From Mycobacterium sp. PSTR-4-N (GTDB lineage: Bacteria > Actinomycetota > Actinomycetes > Mycobacteriales > Mycobacteriaceae), in assembly GCF_022348085.1 (NCBI RefSeq), contig NZ_JAKRFN010000004.1, positions 298,888 through 362,887 of the forward strand: a stretch of DNA of 64,000 nt, in the 5' to 3' direction. Positions 35,226-43,425 of the stretch are shown piece by piece (position 1 is the first letter of the stretch; the number at the start of each line of letters is the position of its first letter). The translations under genes were made by a program, and so were the position numbers. The notes under the pieces are model-generated. The model had not been told where the DNA came from, did no database searches, and was given only the letters and a program-made list of their open reading frames with translations.

Positions 35226-35948
35226 ATGACGGCCGATGCGGACGACTCCGACCCGGGCGCAGCGCTGCTGCGCCCGGTGCGGCCGCTCAACGCGTTCGAG
35301 AACACGGTGGAGCGCCTGCTGCAGACGATCCGGCTCGGCGTGCTGGCGCCAGGACAGTCGCTGCCCCCGGAGCGGGAGCTCGCCGCCCGGCTCGGCGTCA
35401 GCCGCGACACCGTCCGGGAGGCGATCAAATCCCTGGCCGACGCGGGGTACCTGGTGTCGCGCCGCGGCCGCTACGGCGGCACATTTCTCGCTGACGAGTT
35501 GCCGGCGCCGCACACCGAGGACGTAGAACTGCGCCGCGCCGACATCGACGACGCGCTGCGGTTGCGCGAGATCCTCGAAGTCGGCGCGGCACGCATGGCC
35601 GCCGAGCGCAGACTGGGCGCGGCCGAGCGAGAGGCGTTGCGCGGCAGGCTGATCGATGTGCGCGGCGCCGATCCCGCCGACTATCGGCGGCTCGACTCAC
35701 GGCTGCACCTCGCGATCGCCGAGGCGGCCGGAGTGCCGTCGCTGGTGCCGCTGGTGGCGCAGAACCGGATGCGGCTCAACGAACTCCTCGACTGCATCCC
35801 GCTACTGGCACGCAACATCGCTCACTCCGACGAGCAGCACGAGGCGATCGTCGCGGCGATCCTCGCCGGTGACGTCGACACCGCCGCGCAGACGATGGCG
35901 GCCCATGTCTGGGGATCGGCGGCCCTGCTGCACGGCTTCCTGGACTGA
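35226..35948 (+). CDS. FadR/GntR-family (FCD) transcriptional regulator
   Basis: A 240-residue regulator. The GntR winged HTH is at about 22-90 (LPPERELAARLGVSRDTVREAIKSLADAGYLVSRR, shown by its ends LPPERELA and GYLVSRRGRYGG). The C-terminal FCD domain has the metal/ligand residues in RREILEVGA-like LRLREILEVGAARM, LDSRLHLAIAEAAG and EQHEAIVAAI. It lies 18 bp after the SDR and probably controls the glnA4 operon and the divergent permease. A small inverted repeat GCCCT-AG-AGGGC occurs just before it (35209-35220). Confidence 0.9.
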   Translation: MTADADDSDPGAALLRPVRPLNAFENTVERLLQTIRLGVLAPGQSLPPERELAARLGVSRDTVREAIKSLADAGYLVSRRGRYGGTFLADELPAPHTEDVELRRADIDDALRLREILEVGAARMAAERRLGAAEREALRGRLIDVRGADPADYRRLDSRLHLAIAEAAGVPSLVPLVAQNRMRLNELLDCIPLLARNIAHSDEQHEAIVAAILAGDVDTAAQTMAAHVWGSAALLHGFLD

Positions 35949-36017
35949 GCCCAGGAGCGCCGAAACCACCTACGGCCAGCGGGGGAGGTGAAACCATCGG
36001 CACGGAGGTAGGGCGAG

Positions 36018-36878
36018 ATGGCCGGTGAGACGAACAGTGGCACAGACCGCGACGCCGTGGCGGACGACCGGGCTCTCAAGGCCAGACACCGCGCGCTGTG
36101 GGCCTCCGGCGACTATCCCGCCGTCGCCGCGGACATCATCCCCACGCTGGGTGCCGAGCTCGTCGCGGCCTGCGGCGTGGCCGCCGGCGACCGGGTGCTC
36201 GACGTCGCCGCCGGCTCCGGCAACGCCGCGATCCCGGCGGCGGCGACAGGCGCCATCGTCACCGCCGGCGACCTGACACCGGAGCTGTTCGAGGAGGGCC
36301 GGCGTATCGCGGGCGAGCGCGGCGTGACAGTCGAGTGGGTGGAAGCCGACGCCGAGGCGCTACCGTTCGCCGACGACAGCTTCGACATCGTGATGTCCTG
36401 TGTCGGTGCGATGTTCGCGCCCCATCATCAGGCGACTGCCGACGAACTGATTCGTGTGGTGCGCCCCGGCGGCCGGATCGGCCTGATCAATTGGACACCC
36501 GAGGGCTTCATCGGGCACCTGTTCGCGACGTTGAAACCGTACGCGCCACCGCCCCCGCCCGGGGCCGGCCCGCCGCCCCTGTGGGGCAGTGAAGACCACG
36601 TCCGCGCCCTGTTCGGTGATCGTGTCACCGATCTGTCGATGCGGCGGCGCAGCGTGCGGATGGACCACTGCTCGTCACCGCTGGAGTTCCGGGAGTACTG
36701 GAAGCGCAACTACGGCCCGACCATCGCGGCATACCGGAACACCCGCGAGCACCCCGAGCGCGTGGACGCCCTCGACCGCGACTTCCTGGAGTTCCTGACG
36801 GCGTGGAATCGCAGTGACGAGGCCGGTCGCACCGCCTACGACGCGGAGTACCTGCTCGTCACCGCGACGAAGCGCTGA
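36018..36878 (+). CDS. Class I SAM-dependent methyltransferase
   Basis: A 286-residue methyltransferase of the UbiE/type-11 group. SAM-binding motif I is VLDVAAGSGNAAIPAAATG, the acidic residue is in VTAGDLTPELFEEG, and motif post-I is VEADAEALPFADDSFDIVMS. A Pro-rich insertion (YAPPPPPGAGPPPLWG) sits in the second half. The substrate is unknown. The strong GGAGGT ribosome site is at 36004. It is flanked by regulator genes without overlap and appears to be a single unit. Methyltransferases of this kind are very numerous in mycobacteria. Confidence 0.87.
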   Translation: MAGETNSGTDRDAVADDRALKARHRALWASGDYPAVAADIIPTLGAELVAACGVAAGDRVLDVAAGSGNAAIPAAATGAIVTAGDLTPELFEEGRRIAGERGVTVEWVEADAEALPFADDSFDIVMSCVGAMFAPHHQATADELIRVVRPGGRIGLINWTPEGFIGHLFATLKPYAPPPPPGAGPPPLWGSEDHVRALFGDRVTDLSMRRRSVRMDHCSSPLEFREYWKRNYGPTIAAYRNTREHPERVDALDRDFLEFLTAWNRSDEAGRTAYDAEYLLVTATKR

Positions 36879-36915
36879 GGGCGTGGATGTCGGCCACCGG
36901 GGGTGTCCAGGACGC

Positions 36916-36921
36916 TAGATT
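36916..36921 (+). promoter_or_regulatory. Predicted -10 box for leaderless arsR-gntR
   Basis: TAGATT is exactly 6 nt upstream of the GTG at 36928, a leaderless geometry that decides the start of the ArsR gene. Confidence 0.55.
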
Positions 36922-36927
36922 GCACGT

Positions 36928-37248
36928 GTGGAGGATGCCGAACTCGTCGAACGCGCATCGTCGGCGCTGGCCGAGGTCGACACGGCGGGGTGGGCGCAGC
37001 GCTTCGATCTGGTGTCCGATCCGCACCGCCTCGAGATCCTGCTGTGCCTGCACCGATCGCCGGGGATCGTCGTCAGCGATCTGGCCGCCGCCCTGAAGCG
37101 CTCGGAGAACGCGGTGTCGCAAGCGCTTCGCGTGCTTCGTCAGCAGGGGTGGGTGAGCAACGAGCGCGTCGGGAGATCGGTGCGGTATCGGCTCGACGAC
37201 GAGACCGTGCACGATCTGCTGCACTGGATCGGGGCCAGGCACGGGTGA
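36928..37248 (+). CDS. ArsR-family winged-helix regulator
   Basis: A 106-residue regulator with the ArsR/SmtB fold: DPHRLEILLCLHR, VVSDLAAALKRSENAVSQALRVL (recognition helix) and the wing VGRSVRYRLDDE. The C-terminal helix is His-rich (VHDLLHWIGARHG) but does not line up with the Asp-His/His-His alpha-5 metal site of CzrA-type sensors, so metal sensing is uncertain. Its stop overlaps the GntR start (GTGA), so the two regulators are co-expressed, an unusual pairing. Confidence 0.87.
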   Translation: MEDAELVERASSALAEVDTAGWAQRFDLVSDPHRLEILLCLHRSPGIVVSDLAAALKRSENAVSQALRVLRQQGWVSNERVGRSVRYRLDDETVHDLLHWIGARHG

Positions 37249-38027
37249 CGCGCGTGCTGAGCATCGACCAGCCGCCGCTGGCGCCGGGGCCGGTGCTCGG
37301 CGGCAAGAACGACGGGCCGGTGCACGCGCGCATCGCGGCCTGGCTGCAGGGGCTGATCGCGTCGGGACGGTTGGTGCCCGGGGACAAGCTGCCGCCGGAG
37401 GTGGAGATCGCCACCGCGCTCGGATGTAGTCGGATGACGTTGCGTCAGGCGCTCGGTGCTGTTGAGAGCAAGGGCTTGATCGACCGCCGCCGCGGCCGCT
37501 TCGGTGGCAACTTCGTCACCTCGCCGCGCATCGAATTCGACCACGCGAGCCTGCCCGGCTTCACCGAGCAGATGCGCCGCATCGAGGTCGAACCCGGTGC
37601 TCTGGTGCTGGGTGTGCACACGGGTCCGCCGCAGCCGGACGTGAGTCGGGCACTGGGACTGCGCCGAACCGATGAGGTCCACCAGATCCTGCGGGCCCGC
37701 ACGGCCAACGGTGAGCCGATCGTCTACGAGGAGGCCTATCTGCCCGCCGCAGTGTTCCCCGACCTGCCGGGCCACGATCTGGACGGCTCGCTGTACGCGC
37801 TGATGCGCCGGTACGGTCACGGGCCGTCGTCGGCCGACGAACGTATCGAGGCGACGTCGGCGACGCCGGAGCAGGCCACGATCCTGGGCGTGGAACCGGC
37901 CAGCCCGCTGCTGCTCATCGTGCGAACATCGTTCGCCGACAACGGTGTTGCGGTCGAGTACTCCCGCGATTTCCACCGCTCGGACCGCACCACGATCCGG
38001 GTCAGGTCGCGCGCCGATACCACCTGA
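37245..38027 (+). CDS. GntR-family (HutC/UTRA) transcriptional regulator
   Basis: A 260-residue regulator. The winged HTH (about 18-85) contains LVPGDKLPPEVEIATALGCS and MTLRQALGAVESKGLIDRR. The C-terminal UTRA ligand domain has YEEAYLPAAVFPDL, RIEATSATPEQATILGVE and PLLLIVRTSF...VEYSRDFHRSDR. HutC-type proteins bind GTnTAnAC palindromes and are released by small metabolites. A perfect site of this type overlaps the -35 of the downstream kinase/demethylase operon. Confidence 0.92.
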   Translation: MTRVLSIDQPPLAPGPVLGGKNDGPVHARIAAWLQGLIASGRLVPGDKLPPEVEIATALGCSRMTLRQALGAVESKGLIDRRRGRFGGNFVTSPRIEFDHASLPGFTEQMRRIEVEPGALVLGVHTGPPQPDVSRALGLRRTDEVHQILRARTANGEPIVYEEAYLPAAVFPDLPGHDLDGSLYALMRRYGHGPSSADERIEATSATPEQATILGVEPASPLLLIVRTSFADNGVAVEYSRDFHRSDRTTIRVRSRADTT

Positions 38028-38034
38028 CCTGCTT

Positions 38035-38046
38035 AGGTCTAGACCT
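38035..38046 (+). promoter_or_regulatory. HutC/GntR operator palindrome
   Basis: AGGTCTAGACCT is a perfect 12-bp palindrome containing GTCTAGAC, the GTnTAnAC core bound by HutC-subfamily GntR regulators. It lies 8 bp after the GntR gene. The predicted -35 (38040-38045, 17 bp before the -10) is inside it, so binding should repress. Confidence 0.75.
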
Positions 38047-38062
38047 TTGCATCGTCACGTCG

Positions 38063-38068
38063 TAGAGT
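38063..38068 (+). promoter_or_regulatory. Predicted -10 box for the kinase/demethylase operon
   Basis: TAGAGT is exactly 6 nt before the ATG at 38075, so the mRNA is probably leaderless. The matching -35 position falls in the HutC palindrome. Confidence 0.6.
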
Positions 38069-38074
38069 GAAGCG

Positions 38075-39016
38075 ATGTCGTCACCGCTGTCCGACGATCA
38101 CCTGGACTGGCTGCTCGAGCAGCTTCCGGTGCTGGCCGGCCGGGCGCGGACGATCGAAGACCTCTCCGGGGGCCTGACCAATCGCAACGTCAAGATCACC
38201 ACGGCCGACGGTATCTACGTGGCGCGCTGTGTCGACACCACCGGCAATCTGCTCGACATCGACCGCGACTGCGAGCACGCCAACAGTGTGGCCGCCCACC
38301 GCGCCGGGGTAGGCGCACCGGTGCTCGACTACCGGGCCGACCTCGGTGTCCTCCTCCTCGGGTACATCGACGGAAAAACCCTGTGCAACAACGATTTCCA
38401 ACGCCCCGGCGTCATCGCCAAGGCGGCGCGCGCGGTTCGCGCGCTGCATGAGGGGCCTCGCTTCGTCAACCGGTTCGACATGTTCGAACGGCAGCCGGCC
38501 TACCTCGCGATCATCGGAAGGCACGGGTTCGCGATCCCCGCCGGCTACCACGACCACGCCGAGGCGTTCGCTGCTGCGCGGCGGGTCCTCGCCGCCGGCT
38601 CGGCCGGGGCGGACACGCTGGTGCCGTGCAACAACGACCTGCTGGCCGGCAACTTCATCGAGTGCGGCGACCGGATCCATCTGATCGACTACGAGTACTC
38701 GGGCAACAACGACCCGTGCTTCGAATTGGGCAACATCTGGAGCGAATGCGGGCTGTCTCTCGATCAGCTCGATGAGCTCGTCACCGAGTACTACGGCAGT
38801 CCGCGACCGGCGAAGACGGCGCGAGCCCACCTGCAGGGAATCGTCGCCAAGTACGGTTGGACGCTGTGGGGGTGCATTCAAAGTGGCTCCAGTGCAATCG
38901 AATTCGACTTCTGGGAGTGGGCGATGGAGCGCTATGAGGCGGCCGTCGCCGAGTTCTGCAGTCCCGGCTATCACGAGCTGCTCGACCAGGTAGCAGCCGA
39001 CGACCCACGAGGATGA
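38075..39016 (+). CDS. Choline/ethanolamine-kinase-like phosphotransferase
   Basis: A 313-residue protein of the APH/choline-kinase fold. GGLTNRNVKITTADG is the nucleotide loop. CNNDLLAGNF is the catalytic loop, with the catalytic Asp kept and the usual His of HNDL replaced by Asn. HLIDYEYSGNNDPCFELGNIWSE is the metal-binding and choline-kinase-type motif. It probably phosphorylates an amino alcohol such as choline or ethanolamine. It is 1 bp from the FAD/GcvT gene and under the same HutC-controlled promoter. Confidence 0.85.
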   Translation: MSSPLSDDHLDWLLEQLPVLAGRARTIEDLSGGLTNRNVKITTADGIYVARCVDTTGNLLDIDRDCEHANSVAAHRAGVGAPVLDYRADLGVLLLGYIDGKTLCNNDFQRPGVIAKAARAVRALHEGPRFVNRFDMFERQPAYLAIIGRHGFAIPAGYHDHAEAFAAARRVLAAGSAGADTLVPCNNDLLAGNFIECGDRIHLIDYEYSGNNDPCFELGNIWSECGLSLDQLDELVTEYYGSPRPAKTARAHLQGIVAKYGWTLWGCIQSGSSAIEFDFWEWAMERYEAAVAEFCSPGYHELLDQVAADDPRG

Positions 39017-39017
39017 C

Positions 39018-41483
39018 ATGACCTCCGCGAAGTCCCTGCCCGCGCGCGCCCGCGCCGTGATCATCGGCGGGGGAGTGATCGGCACCAGCGTGGCCTACCA
39101 CCTGACGAAGCTGGGCCTGACCGACGTGGTGCTGATCGAACAGGGTCAGCTCTCCAGCGGAACCACCTGGCACGCAGCGGGTTTGGTGGGGCAACTGCGC
39201 GCCTCGGAGGGGATGACGCGCCTCGTGCAGTACTCCACGGCGCTGTACGCCGAGCTCGAGGCCGAAACGGGCCTGTCCGCCGGCTACAAGCAGTGCGGAG
39301 GCGTGACGGTGGCGCGCACCGATAACCGGATGGAGCAGCTGCGCCGCACCGCAGCCAATGCGGCGGCATTCGATCTCGACTGTCAGCTCCTGTCTCCCGT
39401 GGAGGCCGCCGAGCGCTACCCGGTCATGCGGACCGATGACCTGGTCGGTGCGATCTGGCTGCCCGCCGACGGCAAGGCCAATCCCACCGACCTGACCTTC
39501 GCGTTGGCCAAGGGAGCGCGGATGCGCGGTGCCCGGATCGTGGAGAAGACCCGGGTGCTCGACGTGACGACCGCCGACGGCGCGGTGACCGGGGTGCGCA
39601 CCGACGCCGGTGACGTCGAGGCCGAGATCGTCGTCAACTGTGCGGGGCAGTGGGCCAAACAGGTGGCGGCGATGGTCGGCGCCGATGTGCCGCTGCACTC
39701 GGCCGAGCACTTCTACGTCGTCTCCGAACCGATCGCGGGGGTGCACCCCGACCTGCCGATCCTGCGTGACCCGGACGGCTACACGTACTTCAAGGAGGAG
39801 GTCGGTGGTCTGGTCATCGGCGGGTTCGAACCCGAGGCCAAACCGTGGGTGTCGCCCGATGCGATCCCGTACCCGTTCGAGTTCCAGCTCCTCGACGAAG
39901 ACTGGGAGCACTTCGAGATCCTGATGAACAGTGCGCTGCTGCGCATCCCGGCGCTCGAGACCACCGGCATCAAGAAGTTCTACAACGGGCCCGAGAGCTT
40001 CACCCCCGACAACCAGTTCATCCTCGGGGAAGCGCCGCAGTGCCGGAACTTCTTCGTCGGAGCCGGCTTCAATTCCGTCGGCATCGCGACCGCGGGCGGC
40101 GCCGGTCGCGCACTCGCGGAGTGGATCGTCGAGGGCAGCCCGACCACCGATCTCACCGGCGTCGACATCCGCCGTTTCGCCTCGTTCAACGGCAACAACC
40201 GCTGGCTGCACGACCGGGTCGCCGAGGTGCTCGGCATCCACTACGAGATCCCCTGGCCCAACCGGGAGATGACGACGGCCCGCCCGTTCCGGCGATCCCC
40301 GGTACACCACCTTCTTGAGGCTGCCGGAGCCAACTTCGGCAGCAAGATGGGCTGGGAGCGGGCCAACTTCTTCGCCCCGGACGGGCAGGCGCCGGTGATC
40401 GAATACACCTGGGGCATGCCGAATTGGCTGGCCTGGTCGGCCGCCGAGCAGCGCAGCACCCGCAATGCGGTGACGGTGTTCGACCAGACGTCGTTCTCGA
40501 AGTACCTCGTCGTCGGCCGTGACGCAGAGGCTGCGCTGCAGTGGCTGTGCACCGCCGATGTCGGCGTGCCGATCGGCAGGGCCGTCTACACCGGCATGCT
40601 CAACGCGCGCGGCACCTACGAGGCCGACGTCACGGTGACCCGCACCGGCGCCGAGGAGTTCCTCGTCGTCAGCGGTGCGGCCAGCACGGAGCGGGACAAG
40701 GACCACGTGCGCAGGAACCTGCCCGATACGGTGACCGACGCGCACATCGTCGACGTCACGTCGGCCTACGCGGTCTTCGGTGTCATGGGTCCGCGCTCGC
40801 GCGAGCTGCTCGCACAGCTCACCGACGCTGACCTGTCCGACGCCGCGTTCGGCTTCGGGACCAGCCGCATGCTGTCGCTGGGGTATGCGACCGTGCGCGC
40901 CACCCGCATCACCTACGTCGGCGAGCTCGGGTGGGAGCTGTACGTGCCGGCGGAGTTCGCCGTCGGCGTCTACGAGGACCTGATGAGGGTCGGCGCCGAC
41001 GTCGAGGTCGCGCGAGGTGGGTACTACGCCCTCGAGTCGCTCCGTCTGGAAAAGGGATACCGCGCCTTCGGCCGGGAACTGTCGCCCAGCGAGAACCCCG
41101 TCGAGGCGGGCTTGCTGTTCGCCTGCAAGCTGGGCACCGACATCGACTTCCTGGGTCGGGCCGCCGTCGAAGAGGCGCGCCGCCGCGGTCCGACGCGCAA
41201 ACTGGCCGGCTTCCGTGTGGAGTCCGACGAACCGATGCTGTGGGGTGGCGAGCTCATCCTGCGCGACGGGGTGGTCGCCGGGCAGGCCACCTCGGCGGCA
41301 TGGGGCGAGACGACCGGTGCGTGCGTGGGGCTGGCGTACCTGCGCGCGGCGGACGGGTCCGTCGTCGCTGCCGACTGGGTACGCGCCGGTGACTACGAGA
41401 TCAGCGTCGGTTCCCGGCGCTACCCGGTCTCGGTGTCGCTGCGGCCGCTGCACGATCCCGCCGGGGACCGCATCCGGGGGTGA
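39018..41483 (+). CDS. FAD-dependent demethylating dehydrogenase with GcvT domain (dimethylglycine/sarcosine dehydrogenase-like)
   Basis: An 821-residue two-domain enzyme. The N-terminal DAO-type FAD domain (1 to about 430) has VIIGGGVIGTSVAYHL and SGTTWHAAGLVGQLRASEG, whose His is the covalent FAD site in dimethylglycine and sarcosine dehydrogenases. The C-terminal half is an aminomethyltransferase (GcvT-like) tetrahydrofolate domain (FDQTSFSKYLVVG, YVGELGWELYVP, ALESLRLEKGYRAFGRELS). It should oxidatively remove an N-methyl group and pass formaldehyde to tetrahydrofolate. The substrate may be a methylated glycine or another methylated amine. Confidence 0.9.
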   Translation: MTSAKSLPARARAVIIGGGVIGTSVAYHLTKLGLTDVVLIEQGQLSSGTTWHAAGLVGQLRASEGMTRLVQYSTALYAELEAETGLSAGYKQCGGVTVARTDNRMEQLRRTAANAAAFDLDCQLLSPVEAAERYPVMRTDDLVGAIWLPADGKANPTDLTFALAKGARMRGARIVEKTRVLDVTTADGAVTGVRTDAGDVEAEIVVNCAGQWAKQVAAMVGADVPLHSAEHFYVVSEPIAGVHPDLPILRDPDGYTYFKEEVGGLVIGGFEPEAKPWVSPDAIPYPFEFQLLDEDWEHFEILMNSALLRIPALETTGIKKFYNGPESFTPDNQFILGEAPQCRNFFVGAGFNSVGIATAGGAGRALAEWIVEGSPTTDLTGVDIRRFASFNGNNRWLHDRVAEVLGIHYEIPWPNREMTTARPFRRSPVHHLLEAAGANFGSKMGWERANFFAPDGQAPVIEYTWGMPNWLAWSAAEQRSTRNAVTVFDQTSFSKYLVVGRDAEAALQWLCTADVGVPIGRAVYTGMLNARGTYEADVTVTRTGAEEFLVVSGAASTERDKDHVRRNLPDTVTDAHIVDVTSAYAVFGVMGPRSRELLAQLTDADLSDAAFGFGTSRMLSLGYATVRATRITYVGELGWELYVPAEFAVGVYEDLMRVGADVEVARGGYYALESLRLEKGYRAFGRELSPSENPVEAGLLFACKLGTDIDFLGRAAVEEARRRGPTRKLAGFRVESDEPMLWGGELILRDGVVAGQATSAAWGETTGACVGLAYLRAADGSVVAADWVRAGDYEISVGSRRYPVSVSLRPLHDPAGDRIRG

Positions 41484-41485
41484 CC

Positions 41486-41505
41486 ACCTGCCCGTCCGGG
41501 CAGGT
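41486..41505 (+). terminator. Hairpin terminator after the GcvT-domain gene
   Basis: A 9-bp inverted repeat, ACCTGCCCG and CGGGCAGGT, with a 2-nt centre, begins 2 bp after the stop codon and is followed by a GAAAAAG run. It separates this operon from the cbi operon. Confidence 0.55.
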
Positions 41506-41522
41506 CGCCGAGCGAAAAAGCC

Positions 41523-41567
41523 TGCTCATCTGATCAGCTAGACAGATGATCAGATGGGTCATACGCT
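41523..41567 (+). promoter_or_regulatory. Operator and promoter of the cbiMNQO operon (element shared with sodA)
   Basis: A perfect 10-bp inverted repeat has arms CATCTGATCA (41527-41536) and TGATCAGATG (41547-41556), 10 nt apart. The -35 TAGACA (41539-41544, 5/6 to TTGACA) lies in its centre, and the -10 TACGCT (41562-41567) follows after exactly 17 bp. Positions 41523-41547 match 44292-44316 in front of sodA at 22 of 25 bases. The arrangement indicates repression of both by one factor. Confidence 0.65.
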
Positions 41568-41595
41568 CGCCGATGTGACTGTCCACTATGAGGCG

Positions 41596-42282
41596 ATGCA
41601 CATGAGCGACGGCATCGTCAACGCCCCGGTCTCGGTGTTGTTCGGGGTGCTGGCCCTGATCGCCCTCGGCGTCTGTGCGTGGCGGGCCAGGGAAGAACTC
41701 GACGAGCGGACCGTACCGCTGGCCGGCCTGGTCGCCGCGTTCATCTTCGCCGTCCAGATGGTCAATTTCCCGATCCTGCCCGGCGTCAGCGGCCATCTCC
41801 TCGGGGGCGCGCTGGCAGCCATCCTCGTCGGCCCGTTCACCGGTGCGCTGTGTGTGGCGATCGTGCTCGTGGTGCAGAGCCTGCTGTTCGCCGATGGCGG
41901 CGTCACGGCACTGGGTACGAACATCACGAACATGGCGCTGATCGGGGTCGCGGCCGGTTACGGCACCGCGGTGCTGACCTACCGGCTCGTGCGACGGCTG
42001 CGCGCGCAGGTCTCGGTACCGCTGGTGGGCGTGGTCGCCTTCGTCGCCGCGGTCGTGGGCACCGTGTGCGCCGCAATGGGCTTCGTGGTGGAGTACGCGC
42101 TCGGCGGGGCGGGGTCGTCCTCGCTCAGCACGGTGGCGACGTACATGTTCGGCACCCACGTCCTGATCGGTATCGGGGAGGGCATCATCACCGCCATGAC
42201 GGTGATGGCCGTGGTGCGCGCCCGGCCGGACCTGGTCTACCTCCTGAGGTCCACTCGCACGCCTGCCACGGTGGCGGCATGA
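41596..42282 (+). CDS. cbiM: Nickel/cobalt ECF transporter substrate-binding membrane protein CbiM
   Basis: A 228-residue membrane protein, the S-component of a Ni2+/Co2+ ECF-type transporter. The start at 41596 is chosen because CbiM needs the N-terminus Met-His: MHMSDGIVNAPVS places His2, a known metal ligand, correctly. An upstream in-frame ATG at 41554 lies inside the operator. Six to seven membrane helices follow, with QMVNFPILPGVSGHLLGGALAAI and FADGGVTALGTNITNMALIGV typical of the family. Nickel versus cobalt cannot be decided from sequence. Confidence 0.92.
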   Translation: MHMSDGIVNAPVSVLFGVLALIALGVCAWRAREELDERTVPLAGLVAAFIFAVQMVNFPILPGVSGHLLGGALAAILVGPFTGALCVAIVLVVQSLLFADGGVTALGTNITNMALIGVAAGYGTAVLTYRLVRRLRAQVSVPLVGVVAFVAAVVGTVCAAMGFVVEYALGGAGSSSLSTVATYMFGTHVLIGIGEGIITAMTVMAVVRARPDLVYLLRSTRTPATVAA

Positions 42283-42641
42283 GCGGCGCGCGCGGATGGC
42301 GCTTCTGGGCTGCGTTCGCCGTGGCGACACTGCTGATCGCGGGCGGACTGTCCTACCTGGCCAGCTCGAGCCCCGACGGGCTGGATTCGGCCACCCTGCA
42401 AGGCTGTGAGGTCGTCGAGACCGCCGACGGGGAACAGCTGCAGGGCGACTGCATCGCCCAGCACGCGGGCGAGCACGGGCTCGCGCACTCGCCGCTGGCC
42501 GACTACTCGATCGGTGGACGCGACGGCACCGGCGGTGTCGCCGGTGTCGCCGGTGTCGCGGTGACGGTGCTCATCGCCTCCGGTGCGTTCTGGTTGATCG
42601 CGCGGTCGCGCCGGGCCTCGGCGCCCACCGCCGAAGACTGA
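42279..42641 (+). CDS. CbiN-like PDGLE-domain component of the Ni/Co transporter
   Basis: A 120-residue membrane protein with two helices (about 7-26 and 84-106) and an extracytoplasmic loop. SSSPDGLDSATL matches the PDGLE motif of CbiN/NikN-type subunits that assist CbiM in metal loading. Two loop cysteines (QGCEV, GDCIA) are close together and may form a disulfide. A tripled Gly-Val-Ala repeat precedes helix 2. The ATG overlaps the cbiM stop (ATGA). Confidence 0.85.
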   Translation: MSGARGWRFWAAFAVATLLIAGGLSYLASSSPDGLDSATLQGCEVVETADGEQLQGDCIAQHAGEHGLAHSPLADYSIGGRDGTGGVAGVAGVAVTVLIASGAFWLIARSRRASAPTAED

Positions 42642-42645
42642 CGTC

Positions 42646-43425
42646 ATGGGGGCCGGTCACGCGCATCCGCTGTACCGCGACGGCGACTCGCCGTTGCATC
42701 GGCTTCCCGCCGAGGTGAAGATCGTCGCGCTGGTCGCGTTCGTGCTCGCTGTCGTGGCGACCCCCCGAGAACTGTTCTGGCCCTTCGGGGTCTACGTGCT
42801 GATCGTGCTGGTGGTGTGGTGGGTCGCCAGAATCCCGCTGCGCTGGGTGCTGCCCCGGATGCTGATCGAGGCGCCGTTCGTCGTGCTGGCGGTGCTGTTG
42901 CCGTTCGCCGAGGGCGGAGAGCAGGTCAACGTCGGCGGACTGTCACTGTCGGTGGCCGGTCTGTATGCGGCGTGGGGGATCGTGATCAAGGGCACGCTCG
43001 GCGTCGCCGCATCGTTGACCGTAGCGGCCACCACGACCGCGCGTGAGCTGCCGGTGGCGCTCAGCCGGCTGCGGGTTCCCGCGGTCATCGTGTCGATGCT
43101 GACGCTGATGATCCGCTACGTCGACGTGCTCGCCGCCGAGATCCGGCGCATGCGACTGGCCCGGGTGTCGCGCGGTGACTCACCGCGCATGCTGCATCAG
43201 ATCGGCGCGACCGCCGCCGGGGTCGGGGCGTTGTTCCTGCGTTCCTACGAACGCGGTGAGCGGGTGTATCTGGCGATGCTGTCCCGAGGCTTCGACGGGC
43301 GGGTGCCGCCGCTGGCGCTGGGTGCCGGGTGCCCGGCCGCCGCGTCGTCGCGGCAGTGGGTGTTCGCGCTCATGCCCGCCATGGCCGCGGTGGCGGTCGC
43401 GACATCGGCATGGGTCATCCGGTGA
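42646..43425 (+). CDS. cbiQ: Energy-coupling factor transmembrane protein CbiQ
   Basis: A 259-residue T-component that links CbiM to the ATPase. Its N-terminus HPLYRDGDSPLHRLPAEVKIVALV, several hydrophobic helices, and the two cytoplasmic coupling motifs near ARELPVALSRLRVP and the conserved Arg-rich segments IRRMRLARVSRG and RSYERGERVYLAMLSRGFDG are standard. It starts 4 bp after the CbiN-like gene and overlaps cbiO by GTGA. Confidence 0.92.
   Translation: MGAGHAHPLYRDGDSPLHRLPAEVKIVALVAFVLAVVATPRELFWPFGVYVLIVLVVWWVARIPLRWVLPRMLIEAPFVVLAVLLPFAEGGEQVNVGGLSLSVAGLYAAWGIVIKGTLGVAASLTVAATTTARELPVALSRLRVPAVIVSMLTLMIRYVDVLAAEIRRMRLARVSRGDSPRMLHQIGATAAGVGALFLRSYERGERVYLAMLSRGFDGRVPPLALGAGCPAAASSRQWVFALMPAMAAVAVATSAWVIR

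Noticed and set aside
41484..41595. Possible cobalamin riboswitch before cbiM
   Set aside because: The gap is only about 110 bp, already holds a terminator, promoter and operator, and has no B12-box-like conserved core.
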